NCBI GenBank assembly: GCA_034440575.1
Contig: JAOTOL010001432.1
Location: forward strand, 648,501-712,500
Source: Imbricaverruca yamaguchii
Lineage: Eukaryota > Arthropoda > Thecostraca > Neoverrucidae
Direction of reading: 5' to 3'
DNA: 64,000 bases
Part shown: positions 21,401 through 33,115 of the stretch, in pieces
Layout: every line of letters starts with the position of its first letter
Position numbering within the stretch: the first letter of the stretch is position 1
Position numbers and translations under genes: made by a program
Notes under the pieces: model-generated
Databases searched by the model: none
Seen by the model: only the letters and a program-made list of their open reading frames with translations
Told to the model about the DNA's origin: nothing

Positions 21401-22842
21401 CTCCGGTGTGCTTTGAGGGCCTCTGATATGCTTTCTTAAAGCTCTCGATGTGTTTATTTAGAGCTGCAACGCAGGTTTTAAGGCCCCGCCACTTTTTTCG
21501 AGACTGGGTGCGTTTTGTAGGGCTCATGCACTTTCGCCCTCACGCTTTGTTCTTAGGGCCTGTTGTGCTTATTTAGGGCACTTTGATGGGACTCGCGATT
21601 TTGGGAGCTCCAGTATAACTTCTCGGGATCCTGTGGGACTTTTCAAGCTCGGGTGTGTATTTCTGGATGGATCCGACTCTAGTTTTTTTTTGGTGGTGGG
21701 GTGGGGGCTCGACGCGATTTTGGTGTCTTCTGATTTTTAAAGTCCGAGTCTCGTCCTGATTGTTGGGGTCCTCATCGCCATATTTTGCGTCCAGCCCCGA
21801 TTTTTCGAGATCCGATGGGCCTTAAATGAGCTCGGATATTTATTTGTCCGAGCTAGAACATTATCATGACATTTGTTTATTTGAATTATTCCTTATTTTG
21901 TGAAGCTCTATCTTGACATTTGCCTTGTTGTGGGTTCCGATGCGATGCTTTCGGGTCAAACCGTGCTTAGTTTTGGTCATCGACGCAAATTTTTGGTATT
22001 TCCGGAGGGAATTTCTGTGCCCCGACCAGAGCTTTTGGGACAACCAAAGGGAATTTTGTGGCTTATACGCAATATTTCGGCGCGAGTTCGCTGGGAGTGT
22101 TGCACTTTGCTGGGCCCCAGCGCGATTTTCGCGGGCCCTGGTGAAAATGTTCGACTCCCGCGCAGTTTTGTTGGTGCTGGTTGCATTTGTTTAGAGGTCC
22201 CCATGCGAATTTACGGGTCCACAGGGCGATTTTTGGGAGCCTCAGCGCAATTCTGGGGAGCCAACTTGTTCAGAATGGAGGCGGAATTTTCCTATTCAGT
22301 AAACCACTGCGGTTGCTCAACGTTTTTTTCTTCTTCAGCTGATTGACACTTCAGAACAGAAAGGCCCTTCGGAGCAGTTTATTTCTGGAATTGTTCAGAA
22401 TATTCCAGTGCTCGGGCCGATTCGATGGAGTTCCTTTGTGCTTTTCTTTTAGTGTCAATTCGTCGCTGTTGAATGTGATTTTCAGGGACACTTGCCCGAC
22501 GTTTTGGGATCCACAGCGATATTTTCAGAGGTCTCGACCGGATATTTTAGGCCTCCAGTGTGATTTTCAGGTGTCCAGTCCCATCTTTTTGGTGCCAACG
22601 TGATTTTCAAGGGCACCGGCATGACTTTTCTGTGTCACCAGGACTGATTTTCTGGGGCCCCGGTTCGACCTTCGGGGGTCCTAGCACGATTTTCAGAGAC
22701 CTAGGCCGTCTGTTGGGCCCCAGCGTCATTATCAGTGGTCTCAGTTGTCAGATGTTCTTTGGCCCCAGCATGATTCTGGCCCGACCTTTTGAAACCCCAG
22801 CGTGATTTTTGTGGGCCCCAGCGGAACCTTTAGGGAGCCTTC
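21401..22842 (+). repeat. Degenerate ~30-35-bp repeat tract (CCCCAGCGTGATTTTCGGGG-like)
   Basis: Words such as CCCCAGCGCGATTTTC, GGGGCCC and GTGATTTTCAGG recur throughout with heavy divergence. Frames in this tract repeat FGPS/IFRDL-type peptides and are by-products of the array. Confidence 0.65.
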
Positions 22843-22844
22843 TC

Positions 22845-22995
22845 CACACCTCTCCACACCCATCCACACCACCCACCACTGGCGTCAGACTACTCGGACC
22901 CCCGCACCACGCCACCCACTACGGGGGTCGCACCACTCTGACCACACCCCTCCATACCCCTCCACATCACCCACCGCTGACATTAGACGACCCGG
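22845..22995 (+). repeat. Degenerate CCACACC-rich two-copy repeat
   Basis: CTCCACACC and CCCACCACTGGCGTCAGAC / CCCACCGCTGACATTAGAC blocks are repeated about 90-110 bp apart. Confidence 0.6.
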
Positions 22996-23089
22996 ACCAC
23001 ACCCCTCCATGGAAGGGACTGACTGTGTATCGGGTATCGCTTGGTGGCTTCGAATTTCCAGCCGTACATGACGTGTTTGTCGGACATGT

Positions 23090-23368
23090 ATCGCGGCCAC
23101 CGGCGTTCAGCCCACCAGGGAGGTAGGGGACATCAGTGGTCACTGGGTACTGGGCAGCCCACTGGCGCTGATCACTGGAGTTCAGCCCACCAGGTAGGGA
23201 GGGGGCATCAGTGGTCACTGCGTACTGGGCAGCCCACTGGCGCTGAACACTGGAGTCCAGCCCACCGGGGAGGGATAGAGCAGCAGTAGTCACTACCCAG
23301 TGGGTACTGGGCAGCCCACTGACGCTGATTACTGGAATCCAGCCCACCGGGGGAGGGAGTGGCAACAG
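23090..23368 (+). repeat. ~81-bp minisatellite, ~3.5 copies
   Basis: Units include TTCAGCCCACCAGGGAGG, CAGTGGTCACTG and GTACTGGGCAGCCCACTGGC. The third unit has a short insertion duplicating CACTACCCAGTGGG. Confidence 0.85.
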
Positions 23369-23644
23369 TGGGTGTTCGAGGGTAGGTAGGCGATCAAAAT
23401 AGACAGTGGAACCACACTGACTTTGCTGTCTTCAAATTTTAATCGTCAGTTTGTTCTTGAGAAAGGTGTTACACTGAAGCGTTGGACATTTGCCAGGTAA
23501 CGTTCAAATTTAAAATGCAATGCTGCATAGGGCGGCCGTCTGCACTCCTCGGGAGAGTACAATCTGCTACTTGTCTCATTCGTATTGGAATAACATGATT
23601 AGAGCCTCTGAATTAGCTCGTGATCGTGCACGAGACAAGGGTAA

Positions 23645-23808
23645 TCTGGCCACTTACCCGATAAAGAGAGTCAAATGGCAACTAACCAGATAAAAAACGT
23701 CATCTAGTAACTAACCCGACACAAACGATCATCTGGCAACCGGCCCGACAGAAGGAGGCATCTTGCAACCGACCCGAGAAAGAGGATCATCTGGCAACTA
23801 ACGCAAAA
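23645..23808 (+). repeat. ~30-bp minisatellite (CATCTGGCAACYRRCCCGA)
   Basis: About five degenerate copies with CATCTGGCAAC, ACCCGA and AAAGAGG-like words. Confidence 0.75.
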
Positions 23809-24440
23809 AACAGATGTGGCTGGTTAGTGGTGGCACATCAATGTCTCTCTGAGCTATGCACTTGATTTATGAGTATTGGATCGGGTGTATGGGTGGGAAT
23901 CCCCGGATCTCTTTCCTGAGCTCATATGCCTCTTGCGTTCAACCATGCGAACAAAAACTGGATTTAAGTAAGCATGAAAAGAAACACTGAAAGTTACCGG
24001 ACGCCAATACAATGGCTTGAATGCTTATACCTATCTCACATTGAGGGGGCAGTTGTTAAGCACTAGGGCAACATATTCGTAGGGGCAACATATACGCAAA
24101 GAATAATCGTTTTGTAGTGAACTGAGTCGAACTTATCGACATAGAAACGTTAAAAATTTGTGGATGTGTGGAGGGAGGAGGAGGGGTGATCGGTCCGAAT
24201 CGAGTCGACATGACTCGATCCCGTGAGAGGGTGGTAGATAGGGCCTCGAATAAGATGTTAACTTGAGGGAAAATTCTACCCACCCGAAATGATCGGAAAC
24301 TTACATAATTTGTCCTCTTTGTGGGAGCTAAAACCTGCAAATTAAATTTAGCCATTAACTGAACTGAAAGTACCACTCATTTGGAAACTTAGGTCGCTTT
24401 ATTCCGCCTTTTATTCATCGTTACAGTAGCGTTGCTCAAA
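23809..24440. other. Single-copy sequence upstream of the LINE
   Basis: No feature recognised. The 5' end of the LINE cannot be placed precisely within about 24.40-24.47 kb. Confidence 0.35.
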
Positions 24441-24471
24441 TGAGCCGAAGGACGCGAAATTACATATTATT

Positions 24472-25362
24472 TTGATTTGCACAAGAAGTTCTTCTGCTAG
24501 TTTGCTCAGTTCGTCTGTTGGAAGAAGCCAGGAATGTTTGGATCGGGTACCGGTGTCATTGCTGCCACCTCTATCACTAAACTTGTGTGTGGAGAGGGAG
24601 AGGAAAGCTACCCTGTCCGAGCTCTTTCTACGGGGTCACTCCGCAGCAGGGACATCATATGCCCATGTGGCCGCAGGCCACCAGGTAGCTGAGGCTTCCC
24701 CTACTGTGGAGGTGGCTCGGATTTCTCTAGAGGAGTGTCAATAGTGAACGGAGGAGGGGTAGTTCTGGTAGGTCACAGGAGGGGAAGTGGTATGAGGTCA
24801 GGGGGTTGAGGATTTGGAAACGAGAGCCTAAGGAAAGGGTCAGTGAGTGGCAGGTGGCAGGTGGTAGGAATGGGAGGAAGCCTAGTCAAACTGCTCAACA
24901 AGCAGGCATAGCAATATCGAATATATTTCGGGCACTATCATGCGCCAAGGATCTGGCGCCAAGGTCAAGGACCTGATGCCAGTGGTGGCACAGGCCGCCA
25001 GTGATCACCAGTTTAGTACAGTTGTAGTACAGGTGGGGGTGAAAAAACATAGGTCCTGCTAGGAGTGAGGAGCTGCTGCAGGACTACAGGGCCCCTCTGG
25101 CACCCTAAAGGATAACAATAGGGGAGTCATTGTAACTACAATTTTGCCTAGGGCTGGAGCCTTCCCTGAGTGGAGCTCTAGGGCACTGGCAGCCAATGCC
25201 AGGGTAGGTAAGCTCTGCCATGAGTTAGGCTTCACCTTTGTTGACGGGTGGTGCAGGCTTTATGGATCATGGGACCTCCATCAGAGGGATGGCCTGCACT
25301 TCTCCGAGAAGGGGGTTGATGTGTTGGACAAAGTGTATGAGCATGTCTTTCAGGGAAACTAG
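24472..25362 (+). pseudogene. LINE ORF1 remnant with SGNH-esterase C-terminus
   Basis: The first 90 codons (24472-24744) are open, then stops and frameshifts interrupt the middle. The last 72 codons (25144-25362) are open again. That segment has the typical end of a CR1 ORF1 esterase: NARVGKLCHELG, then RDGLHFSEKG, with the DxxH catalytic pair visible (Asp codon 25288, His codon 25297). The upstream stretch around 25020-25130 retains a weak VQVG / LLQDY-like trace of the block where VxVGxND would be expected. ORF1 products of this clade bind RNA and are thought to act in the retrotransposition particle. The broken middle means no intact protein is made. Confidence 0.72.
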
Positions 25363-25561
25363 GAAATGGGGTGGGGATGGATGAAATTGTATTGCCATCT
25401 CGGGGATATTCCAATAGTGTCAGCCAAGGCAATATAACCTCAAAGTCAGCAAATAGAGACACCAGTAGTTCAAGGAGGCAGAGTGGTAGTTCATCCAGTG
25501 ATAAAAGAACTCCTCAGCATGAAAACAAGCCAAAGGTGATTATGGAGCATATGTTAAGTGT

Positions 25562-28190
25562 ATGATGCTTAATGCTCCGAGTATCCGATCCAAATTTGAT
25601 GAGTTCAAGTGTTATGTTGCTGAGGAGGAACCATATTTTGTTTGCATTACGGAGGCATGGGTCAGTGAGGGGTATTTTGGAGATCACTTGCAGGACTATG
25701 AGATCCAGGGATGCAATATGTTTTCGTGCAATAGGGGTCCAGCAGTGAAAGGGAGTGGTGTAATGCTCTATATGAATAGCTTATTTAGTTCTCAAAAAGT
25801 AGCAGGTGGGGATGAAAATGTGTCTGTGGAGTCCATTTGGCTTGATGTCACTGTGGGAAAAGGCAACAGCAATACTATTAGGATAGGAGCTTTCTACCGA
25901 TCAGGAACCCTGCCACATTCTCAGCAACTGGAGCTTGACATGGTGATTTGTGAGGAAATCAGTAGAAACTTTAAGAGGAAGTGCCTTATTCTTGGTGACT
26001 TTAATCTAAAAGTTATGAAAATGCTGGTGTTGGCTCCCCATCATGCAAAATGTTTAGCAAATGCCTTGAAGAGGACCTGTTCTTACACCAGTTTGTATCG
26101 GAACCTACCAGGCATGGTTCATTCTTGGACCTTGTATTCTCGGATTTAAGTGACTTGGTTCAAGACTTGACTGTAGGCGAAACTCTGGGAAGAAGTGACC
26201 ATAACATAGTTAGGTTCAAGGCACATGTAGGGGAAATTATCAAGGATAATTTGGTAAAGGTTCCAAATTTCAACAGAGCAGACTTTGACTGCATGAGAGC
26301 GGCTTTAAGTGTCATCAGATGGGAAGAAGAATTCTCCAATTTAAATGCCTGTGAAATGTGGGAAAAGTTCAAATCTTACTTGGAGGAAATTCAGTTTAGA
26401 CATGTCCCCCAAAAGCAAAGACGCAAAAGAAGGGTAGGAAAGCCAGCATGGCTTACACCAGACTTGATAAAAGCAATTAAGGCTAAGAAAGCTGCATTTA
26501 GAGTGTTTAAAGAAGCTTCAAATGTCGTTAATCTAAAGGCGTATCGAAAAGCTAGAGACACTGAGGCAAAACAACCAGAGCAGCAAAGCGAGCAAAAGAA
26601 CTGGATTTAGCTAGGAACTGTAAGGGGGACAGTAAAAAGTTCTTTAGTTTCTACAAGCTGAGTAAAGTTTCTAGCACAATTGGTCCACTGGAAGTAAATG
26701 GGACTACGTTGGGTGAGGATAGTGAGATGGTTGAGGAGCTGAGCAAGCAGTTTAAATCAATGTTTACGTTGGAAGATATGACCAATCTGCCGACCGTACA
26801 CCATAGTTCAGTGACATGTGATCCGATAAATGATGTTGATTCTATTGATAGTGATGCTGTTTTCAATCACATCGGGAAAATAAAGCCAAACAAGGCAGTA
26901 GGACCTGATTAAATTTATGCTAGGGTATTGCGGGAAGCTGAAAAGGAACTGGCATTTCCACTTATTATAATATTTTGTAGATCAGTTTCACAAAATGAAA
27001 TCCGAACAGATTGGAAAAGGGCAAATGTAGTTTAGTTCCTATTTTCAAGAAAAGAGAAAGAGGGAAAGTTGAAAACTATAGACCAGTAAGTCCCGCATAC
27101 CTAGTCTGCACGGTACTCGAATCATTTATGAAGGATAGAATAGTTACTTATCTGGAAGGAAACAGATTGATTGAAGATACTCAACATGGGTTTAGAAAAG
27201 GGCGATCGTGTCTCACAAATCTCTTGGACTTTTTGAACTTCGTCACAGAACAATTTGATCAGGGAAATTAGGTTGATGTAGCATATCTTGACTTTAGCAA
27301 GGCCTTTAACAAGGTACCCTATAAACGGTTAATCATGCAGCTTCAGGCCAATGGTATTGCAGGTAGCATCTTAAAATGGATGGAGTTGTGGCTCTCGGAC
27401 AGCAAAGAGTGATGCTAAATGGTACAAAGTCATCATAGGAAAATGTTCTTAGTGGAGTCCCCCAGGGGTTAGTACTGGAGCCACTACTGTTCATTATATT
27501 TGTAAATAACATTGAAAGTGACCTGAGCAGTAAGGTTTTGAAATTTGCGGATGATTTGAAGGTCTTTAGAGGCAATAACAGGTCAAAATGAGCATATCTC
27601 GCTGCAAAAAGACGCTGCAAAAAGACAAAAAGGAAGCCAGAAAGAAGGCATTGAGGATGCTTGGGGCAATCAACAGGAATGCATTATACAGAATTGAGGA
27701 AATCATCAAGAACCTGTACTGTGCATATGTCAGGCCACATTTGGAATACTGCATCTAAACTTGGTCTTCTAGCTATGAAAAAGATTGTTGTCTTCTAGAG
27801 AGAATACAAAAGAAGGCTGCAAAAATGGTTTATGGTATAAGCAACCTGGCATATGAGAAAAGATTGAAGAAATTTAATATGTTTTCACTTAGATACAGCA
27901 GGCTAAGGGAGTATCTCATCGAGGTCTTTAAATTTGTCCATGGTCTGGAGAGGTGATATCTTGGGGAAATGTTTGAATTTACCAGAAGTGATGCAATTAG
28001 AGGTCATCAATTCAAAATTAAAGTTAACCACAACAGAACAAGGTTAAGACAGTCTTTCTTCACCAGTAGAACACTAGAACCAGCTGTCAGAAACCATTAT
28101 CAGTAGCAGCACATTGAACATCTTTAAAAGCAGCATAGACAATCATTATAAGAATAGAGGGCTTGCCTTTAAGTATTCCAGGGAGGGCTG
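25562..28190 (+). pseudogene. LINE ORF2 remnant: APE-type endonuclease and reverse transcriptase
   Basis: Domains in order: apurinic-type endonuclease with ITEAW (25646-25660), LGDFN (GDFN at 25994-26005) and SDHN (26194-26205); linker with KFFSFYKLSK; reverse transcriptase with KIKPNKAVGPD (up to 26909), ENYRPVSP, HGFRKGRSCLTNLLDF (around 27187), motif A AYLDFSKAFNKV (27280), SGVPQG (27451-27468) and the FADD box (27544-27555). The thumb/C-terminal region has RPHLEYC and ERIQKKAAKMVYG. Breaks: a frame change near 26050-26150, another near 26580, a stop at 26910-26912 inside the fingers, a frame change near 27030, a stop at 27269-27271 just before motif A, a frame change before SGVPQG, and an apparent loss of about 80-110 codons after FADD, since only about 25 residues separate it from the RMLGAINR block. 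The catalytic aspartates remain, but the protein cannot be produced. Confidence 0.88.
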
Positions 28191-28361
28191 ATCGACTGAT
28201 TTGGTGGGTAACTGGTCGAGTGTACAGAGTACAACCAAGAAGGGCTCTTGTGGTTCATAGTTCCACTAATATTTTATGTCTTTATATCTTTATGCCTATG
28301 ACCGAAACTGACGGCACCGAAATGCCTTTTTCAGAATGGTGATCCTTTCAACTCAGCTGAT

Positions 28362-28414
28362 GGGCGCGAATGATCAAAACTGGTCGAAGCGCCCTAAAAC
28401 CCAAATAACTAACT
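28362..28414 (+). mobile_element. Minimal hairpin retroposon (53 bp) at the LINE 3' end
   Basis: GGGCGC (28362-28367), a 21-nt loop, GCGCCC (28389-28394), then TAAAACCCAAATAACTAACT. Flanks CAACTCAGCTGAT (28349-28361) and CAACTCATCTGAT (28415-28427) match at 12 of 13. At first sight it looks like the LINE's own tail. The flanking repeat and the identical start point (first G of the stem) suggest a separate insertion, but both readings remain possible. Confidence 0.7.
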
Positions 28415-28439
28415 CAACTCATCTGATCACGACTACGGC

Positions 28440-28612
28440 CCAGTCACGCATGGTGGCCCGGTGACCCGGCGGTGACCCCCGCCCGGTGGCCCGGCGGTGA
28501 CCCAGCCTGGTGATCCGCTGGTGGCCCCGCCCGGTGTCCCGGTGGTGACCACCGCCTGGTGACCCAATGACCCAATAGTGACCCGGTGACCAGCTACGGT
28601 CGCCGTGGCAGG
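28440..28612 (+). repeat. Degenerate GGTGACCCGG(C/T)GGTGACC repeat
   Basis: Words GGTGACCC, CCGGCGGTGA and GGTGGCCC recur every 15-25 bp. Confidence 0.7.
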
Positions 28613-28635
28613 GTCCGCCTCCACGCCACGGGCTG

Positions 28636-28755
28636 CCGTCGCTGGGTGCAGCTGGGTGCAGCCCGGGTGCAGCTGGGTACAGCTGGATGTAGCTTGGTGC
28701 AGCTTGGTACAGCTGGGTGTAGCTGGGTGCAGCTGGATACAGCTGGGTGTGACCG
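28636..28755 (+). repeat. (AGCTGGGTGC)n / (AGCTTGGTAC)n repeat
   Basis: About eleven units of 10-11 bp, each AGCTGGGTGC or a one-base variant. Confidence 0.85.
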
Positions 28756-28924
28756 GACGGGGCTCGGCTGGCCCGTCGGCTGTGTCCAGAGCACACCTCC
28801 CGGCCGCCGTCGCACTCGTATCATCCCCATCACCGGAAGGGTGCAATTGTCGCCTGGTCGCCGCCCGCGCCGTTACCGTCTGGGGCGCCGGCGGTCGGCC
28901 GCACGAGGTGTTGGGTGTCCTCGT

Positions 28925-29915
28925 CTGATGCCCTGTGTACCCGACACGCTGAGTGTGGGCCGCACAAGGTGTGGGATATGGTGCCCTGTGTACCCGACAC
29001 GTTGAGTGTGGGCCGCACGAGGTGTGGGGTATGGTGTCCTGTGTACCCGACACGCTGAGTGTGGGCCGCACGAGGTGTGGGGTATGGTGTCCCGACACGC
29101 TGAGTGTGGGCCGCACGAGGTGTGGGGTATGGTGCCCTGTGCCAGGAGTTGTATGTTGTGTACCCGACACGCTGAGTGTGGGCCGCACGAGGTGTGGGGT
29201 ATGGTGCCTGTTCCGAAGGGGGGGGGGAGGGGGGTATGGTGCCCTGTGTACCCGACACGCTGAGTGTGGGCCGCACGAGGTGTGGGGTATGGTGCGTTGT
29301 GTACCCGACACGCTGATGTGGGCCGCACGAGGTGTGGGGTATGGTGCCCTGTGTACGACACGCTGAGTGTGGGCCGCACGAGGTGTGGGGTATGGTGCCC
29401 TGTGTACCCGACACGCTGAGTGTGGGCCGCACGAGGTGTGGGGTATGGTGCCCTGTGTACCCGAACCTTGGCGACACGCTGAGTGTGGGCCGCACGAGGT
29501 GTGGGGTATGGTGCCCTGTGTACCCGACACGCTGAGTGTGGGCCGCACGAGGTGTGGGGTATGGTGCCCTGTGTACCCGACACGCTGAGTGTGGGCCGCA
29601 CGAGGTGTGGGGTATGGTGCCCTGTGTACCCGACACGCTGAGTGTGGGCCGCACGAGGTGTGGGGTATGGTGCCCTGTGTACCCGACACGCTGAGTGTGG
29701 GCCGCACAGTGGTATTGGCCGCACAGTTGGGGTATGGTGCCTGTGTACCCGACACGCTGAGTGTGGGCCGCACGAGGTGTGGGGTATGGTGCCCTGTGTA
29801 CCCGACACGCTGAGTGTGGGCCGCACGAGGTGTGGGGTATGGTGTCCTGTGTACCCGACACGCTGAGTGTGGGCCGCACGAGGTGTGGGTATGGTGCCCT
29901 GTGTACCCGACACGC
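28925..29915 (+). repeat. 53-bp minisatellite, ~18 copies
   Basis: Units contain GTGTACCCGACACGCTGAGT, GTGGGCCGCACGAGGTGTGG and GGTATGGTGCCCT. Several units are truncated or carry insertions (for example near 29140-29160, 29205-29235, 29470 and 29705-29740). Long open frames on both strands come from the array; 53 is not a multiple of 3, so each frame rotates through the unit. Confidence 0.93.
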
Positions 29916-30025
29916 ACTTGCCGCCGCACCCCAGCCCCAACTCTCTGCTGCGCCCTCTCCACCCCGCCCCTCCCCAATCCTCCACCACCGGAATCGTCAT
30001 GACGGAAGTGCCCCTAACTGCGTGA

Positions 30026-30976
30026 ATGAACACGCAGACACGCGCCGGCTTGGAGCTAGTGATGCTGAGCGGACATCAGTGCAGTGAGGTCGATAACCGA
30101 CGGGCACCCAAGCGACCGCCGATCGATCTTCCCAACCTCAAAGTGGTACCGACTGGAGTAGACGATGAGACACGGCGGCGAGCAAGCTGTCGGCAGTCGA
30201 CCGTGCCGCACGCTTGGAACCCAACATTGATTTGCATCACTGTTGGCAACCCTGTCCTGGGTGGCGACAAATCACGCGCCAGACGCGACAAACAGCGGAT
30301 CGGACCCGGTGCGTCGTCAGACCGCGACATGTTGCGATGTGCCTTCAGTTGTGATTTTTGGCACCGGTCCTCTCTGGACAATTTTGTGATTAGTCCTATC
30401 CAGTCCATTTTAACACTGGTCCCCTCAGATCCATTTTGTCACCGACCCTCTCCGGTCCACTTTGTCGCCGGTCCTCTTTGGTCCACTTTGTCACCGATCA
30501 TCCCCGGTCCATTTCAACTCCGGTCCTCTCCTGTCTATTTTTCCACCGGTTCTCTCCGGTTCGCTTCAACACTGGTCCGCCCCTGTCAGTTATTTTGGCA
30601 CTGGTCCTCTACGGTCCATTTTGCCACCGGTCCTCTCCGGTCCATTTTGACACCGGTCCTCGCACAATTTTCCATCGGCTCTGTTGAGACGCACAGTTCG
30701 CCATTATCTGTCGGCCGCCGCTTCCTTCTTGGAACGGAATGCGTCTGTTTGGCGAAGATACGCGACATAGCAGAACAGATAGCGAGGTCATACGCCGATG
30801 ACTCACGGTTCACCTATTCGGCCCCAGCCACCCTCGCTGCGCAAATCTGTTTTCGACTAGTGCTGTGTAATTATGTATCTGGGTGCAGTTTTGCAACGAC
30901 CGTGCGCAGCGGATCGTGCTGCTACTTGGTTCTGGCTCGGTTCGAAACGAGACTTTGCCGAAACATGGCAAGATAA
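30026..30976 (+). other. 316-codon open frame, probably not a gene
   Basis: The frame opens before, runs through and closes after the 26-bp minisatellite at 30357-30668. Repeat-derived peptides (HRSSPVHF-like) fill the middle. The ends (for example RDIAEQIARSYADDSRF near the C-terminus) are ordinary in composition but match no family I recognise. Persistence across a degenerate array is mildly unusual, hence the entry. Confidence 0.15.
30357..30668 (+). repeat. ~26-bp minisatellite (CACCGGTCCTCTCCGGTCC)
   Basis: About twelve degenerate copies, each with CCGGTCCTCTCCGGTCCA and TTTTG(C/T)CA. Confidence 0.85.
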
Positions 30977-31285
30977 GAGCAGAGCACTTTTTCCTGAAAG
31001 TTACTGATAGCATCGTGTTGCATGTCGAATAGTGGCCTTTGAGCTGGGTAAGGTGATTTCTTTTTGCATTGGTTCTCTTCTTCTCATTCTCATTGAGTAT
31101 CCAGACCGTGGCGTTGGCTGTTGTTCTGAGTCAAAGTCAAATAATAATTAGCCGTTCCACTCTGGGTCTGAGTGTTTGATCGATGCCATGAGGCTCTACC
31201 AGAATTCAGCATTGTGTTGGTGTGGTGGTGGAATGTGGGTTTTGTGTATGGTTGGTGCTATACGTATACATATTGCCAGGGGGTG
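30669..31285. other. Single-copy sequence, nothing recognised
   Basis: No RNA or protein signature seen. Confidence 0.35.
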
Positions 31286-31291
31286 CTGAAC

Positions 31292-31448
31292 ATGCTCTTG
31301 ATAAGAAAGCATGCTCTTGATAAGAAAGCATGTTCTTGATAAGAAGACTGTTGGAGCAGGAGAATGCATGCTCCAATGCATGCTCGCCATTGGAGGAGAA
31401 TGCATGCTCCAAAAAACATTGTAAGTAAATTACACATTTACTTACAAT
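31292..31448 (+). repeat. GCATGCTCTTGATAAGAAA triplication, GCATGCTCC duplication and a perfect hairpin
   Basis: CATGCTCTTGATAAGAAAG occurs three times (31292-31345), then GAGAATGCATGCTCCA twice. At 31418-31448 ATTGTAAGTAAA pairs perfectly with TTTACTTACAAT around a 7-nt loop. Confidence 0.8.
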
Positions 31449-33067
31449 TTGCTCGTCAAGAGATGGCTCTCTGCTCATCTTCCTTGGACGCCCATCATAC
31501 TTAGCCGACCTTCTCTCGTGTGCTGACATCGTCTCTGGCCACCTGGACCCCTGGGCCTGCGGCCGATGTGAACGCAGACTGAACTGCATACCCGGCAGGT
31601 GGACACGCCGCTGCGCCGTCACGTGCGGTCAGCTGGTCGCGTGCCGGCCCAACTCTGAGTCACGAGGGGCTGTCCCAATCACGTGGACCAGTCGCACGAG
31701 TCATCTGGAGCCAGCGCCTCCGGGTCTGCGAGCCGGGAAATCCCTTCACTCTCCCTTGTGCCACTTGAGCTCATGGAGTTCCGTACAGATTGGTGAAGTC
31801 ATGCAGTCACCGGAGTAGTCTCGGTGCCTGTGCTGCATGAGATGAGGGATAGTGCAACTGTGGCGACGATATATTATAACAGTAATTGTTATGCTCGCAC
31901 ACGCAACTTACCTCGTAATTCAGATGTTCATGGGCGACGGTATCACACGACGGCAGATAGGCAGAGGTGCAGCCAAGCGGCACCCGATAGTAGCCAGTGC
32001 TACACGAGAAGAAACACAAAAATGAAGTCTTCACAATGGAAACCTTTTTTTCAGCGCTCCGCGCACCGAGATCATTCTCTGTTTAATCATGTTTTTCCTG
32101 TCCCTTTAAGATAATCCTGGTTGTGCTCCTACAGGCATGAAAAACATCACCTACTTGCAACTACAACTTTGGTTACAGCTGGCGCTGGGGTGACATTATG
32201 GAATCGGAGACCATGTCAAGCGTAGGCTTGCTACATCAGCACCAAACCCACCTCACGTGAAGCGACTCGACCCGCCATGGATAAGACGAGGAGAACTTTG
32301 CAGACCAGTGCTCTACCCACTGAAATATTCATGCAGCAGGGTCAAGTAGGGTAGACATGTGCCTTCTGTGATGTCACGTCTACTCCAAACGTACGCAAGT
32401 CGATTAAAATGATGTTTCCGATACTTTTCTAGAACTGTGTCAATTTCTCATAATGCGCCCCAACAGTCTAGCAAAGATATTTTACTATTCCGGCATACGC
32501 GGCGGACACGGGGAGGGTGGATGTGGGGGAGGGGCACCGGTAACGATGCCCCCTTATCTCCGGTCATTGATCATTGACTTCATATCGTTATCTGAGCGAA
32601 AAATTGATCCAAAACATGTCCGGCACCCACTTCCCCGTGCTCTCCATCAACTTCGGAAGTTCTGTCACCTCTCCATTATGATATTCCATGCTGTAATACG
32701 TCCAAATGTGGACCCATGTTTCTTGAAATGCTGCACAATGACGTCATCGCGAAGCGTTTTCAGCAAATACTGCAGTTTCGTGCAGCACCGTGCAGACTAG
32801 CTCCTGCACAGAGGCCTCAACTCCATCGGATACATCTCGGCTGTCCTGACGTAGTGCACGGTATTTGGGCCAACAGAATCCTCAACTCCACCCCATGTTG
32901 GCGTTGTTAGGAAGAGAGGACTGCTCTCATTCAATTATACAAAGAAACAACTATATCCTAATCATGGTGCAGGATTTCACAGTGCATACGTATACTAATT
33001 ACGATGTGCGGGTGGATAGGCTGTTATCCAACAAAAGCACAATTCTGTAATACCTATGTGTACCGGC
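31449..33067. other. Single-copy sequence, one G-rich hairpin
   Basis: GGGGCACCGGTAACGATGCC with CCC (32535-32557) forms a GGGGCA/TGCCCC hairpin like the edges of the 16.5-kb and 53.9-kb elements, so a fragment of that family may lie here. No supported gene. Confidence 0.4.
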
Positions 33068-33074
33068 ATGCCAG

Positions 33075-33108
33075 TCGCCGCGCCCCTGAACCCCAATTCA
33101 TCGTCACT
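33075..33108 (+). mobile_element. Minimal hairpin retroposon, truncated inside the hairpin
   Basis: TCGCCGCGCCCCTGAACCCC then AATTCATC matches the 3' half of the hairpin and tail of the other copies. Flanks ATGCCAG (33068-33074 and 33109-33115) are a possible 7-bp TSD. Confidence 0.5.
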
Positions 33109-33115
33109 ATGCCAG

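Larger units (their letters stand above)
24450..28340 (+). mobile_element. Decayed CR1/L2-type non-LTR retrotransposon (LINE)
   Basis: ORF1 remnant (24472-25362) followed by ORF2 remnant (25562-about 28190), the order of CR1-clade LINEs: an ORF1 with an SGNH esterase fold, then endonuclease plus reverse transcriptase. Both ORFs carry stops and frameshifts, so this copy is inactive. The composition (AT-rich coding sequence) differs from the GC-rich arrays next to it. The true 3' end is unclear, because a 53-bp hairpin retroposon with its own flanking repeat begins at 28362. No confident TSD for the whole LINE was found. Confidence 0.88.

Noticed and set aside
28433..30033. Minus-strand frames of 514, 349 and 386 codons
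   Set aside because: They traverse the 53-bp minisatellite; three overlapping frames with the same peptide words cannot all be coding and none has unique domains.
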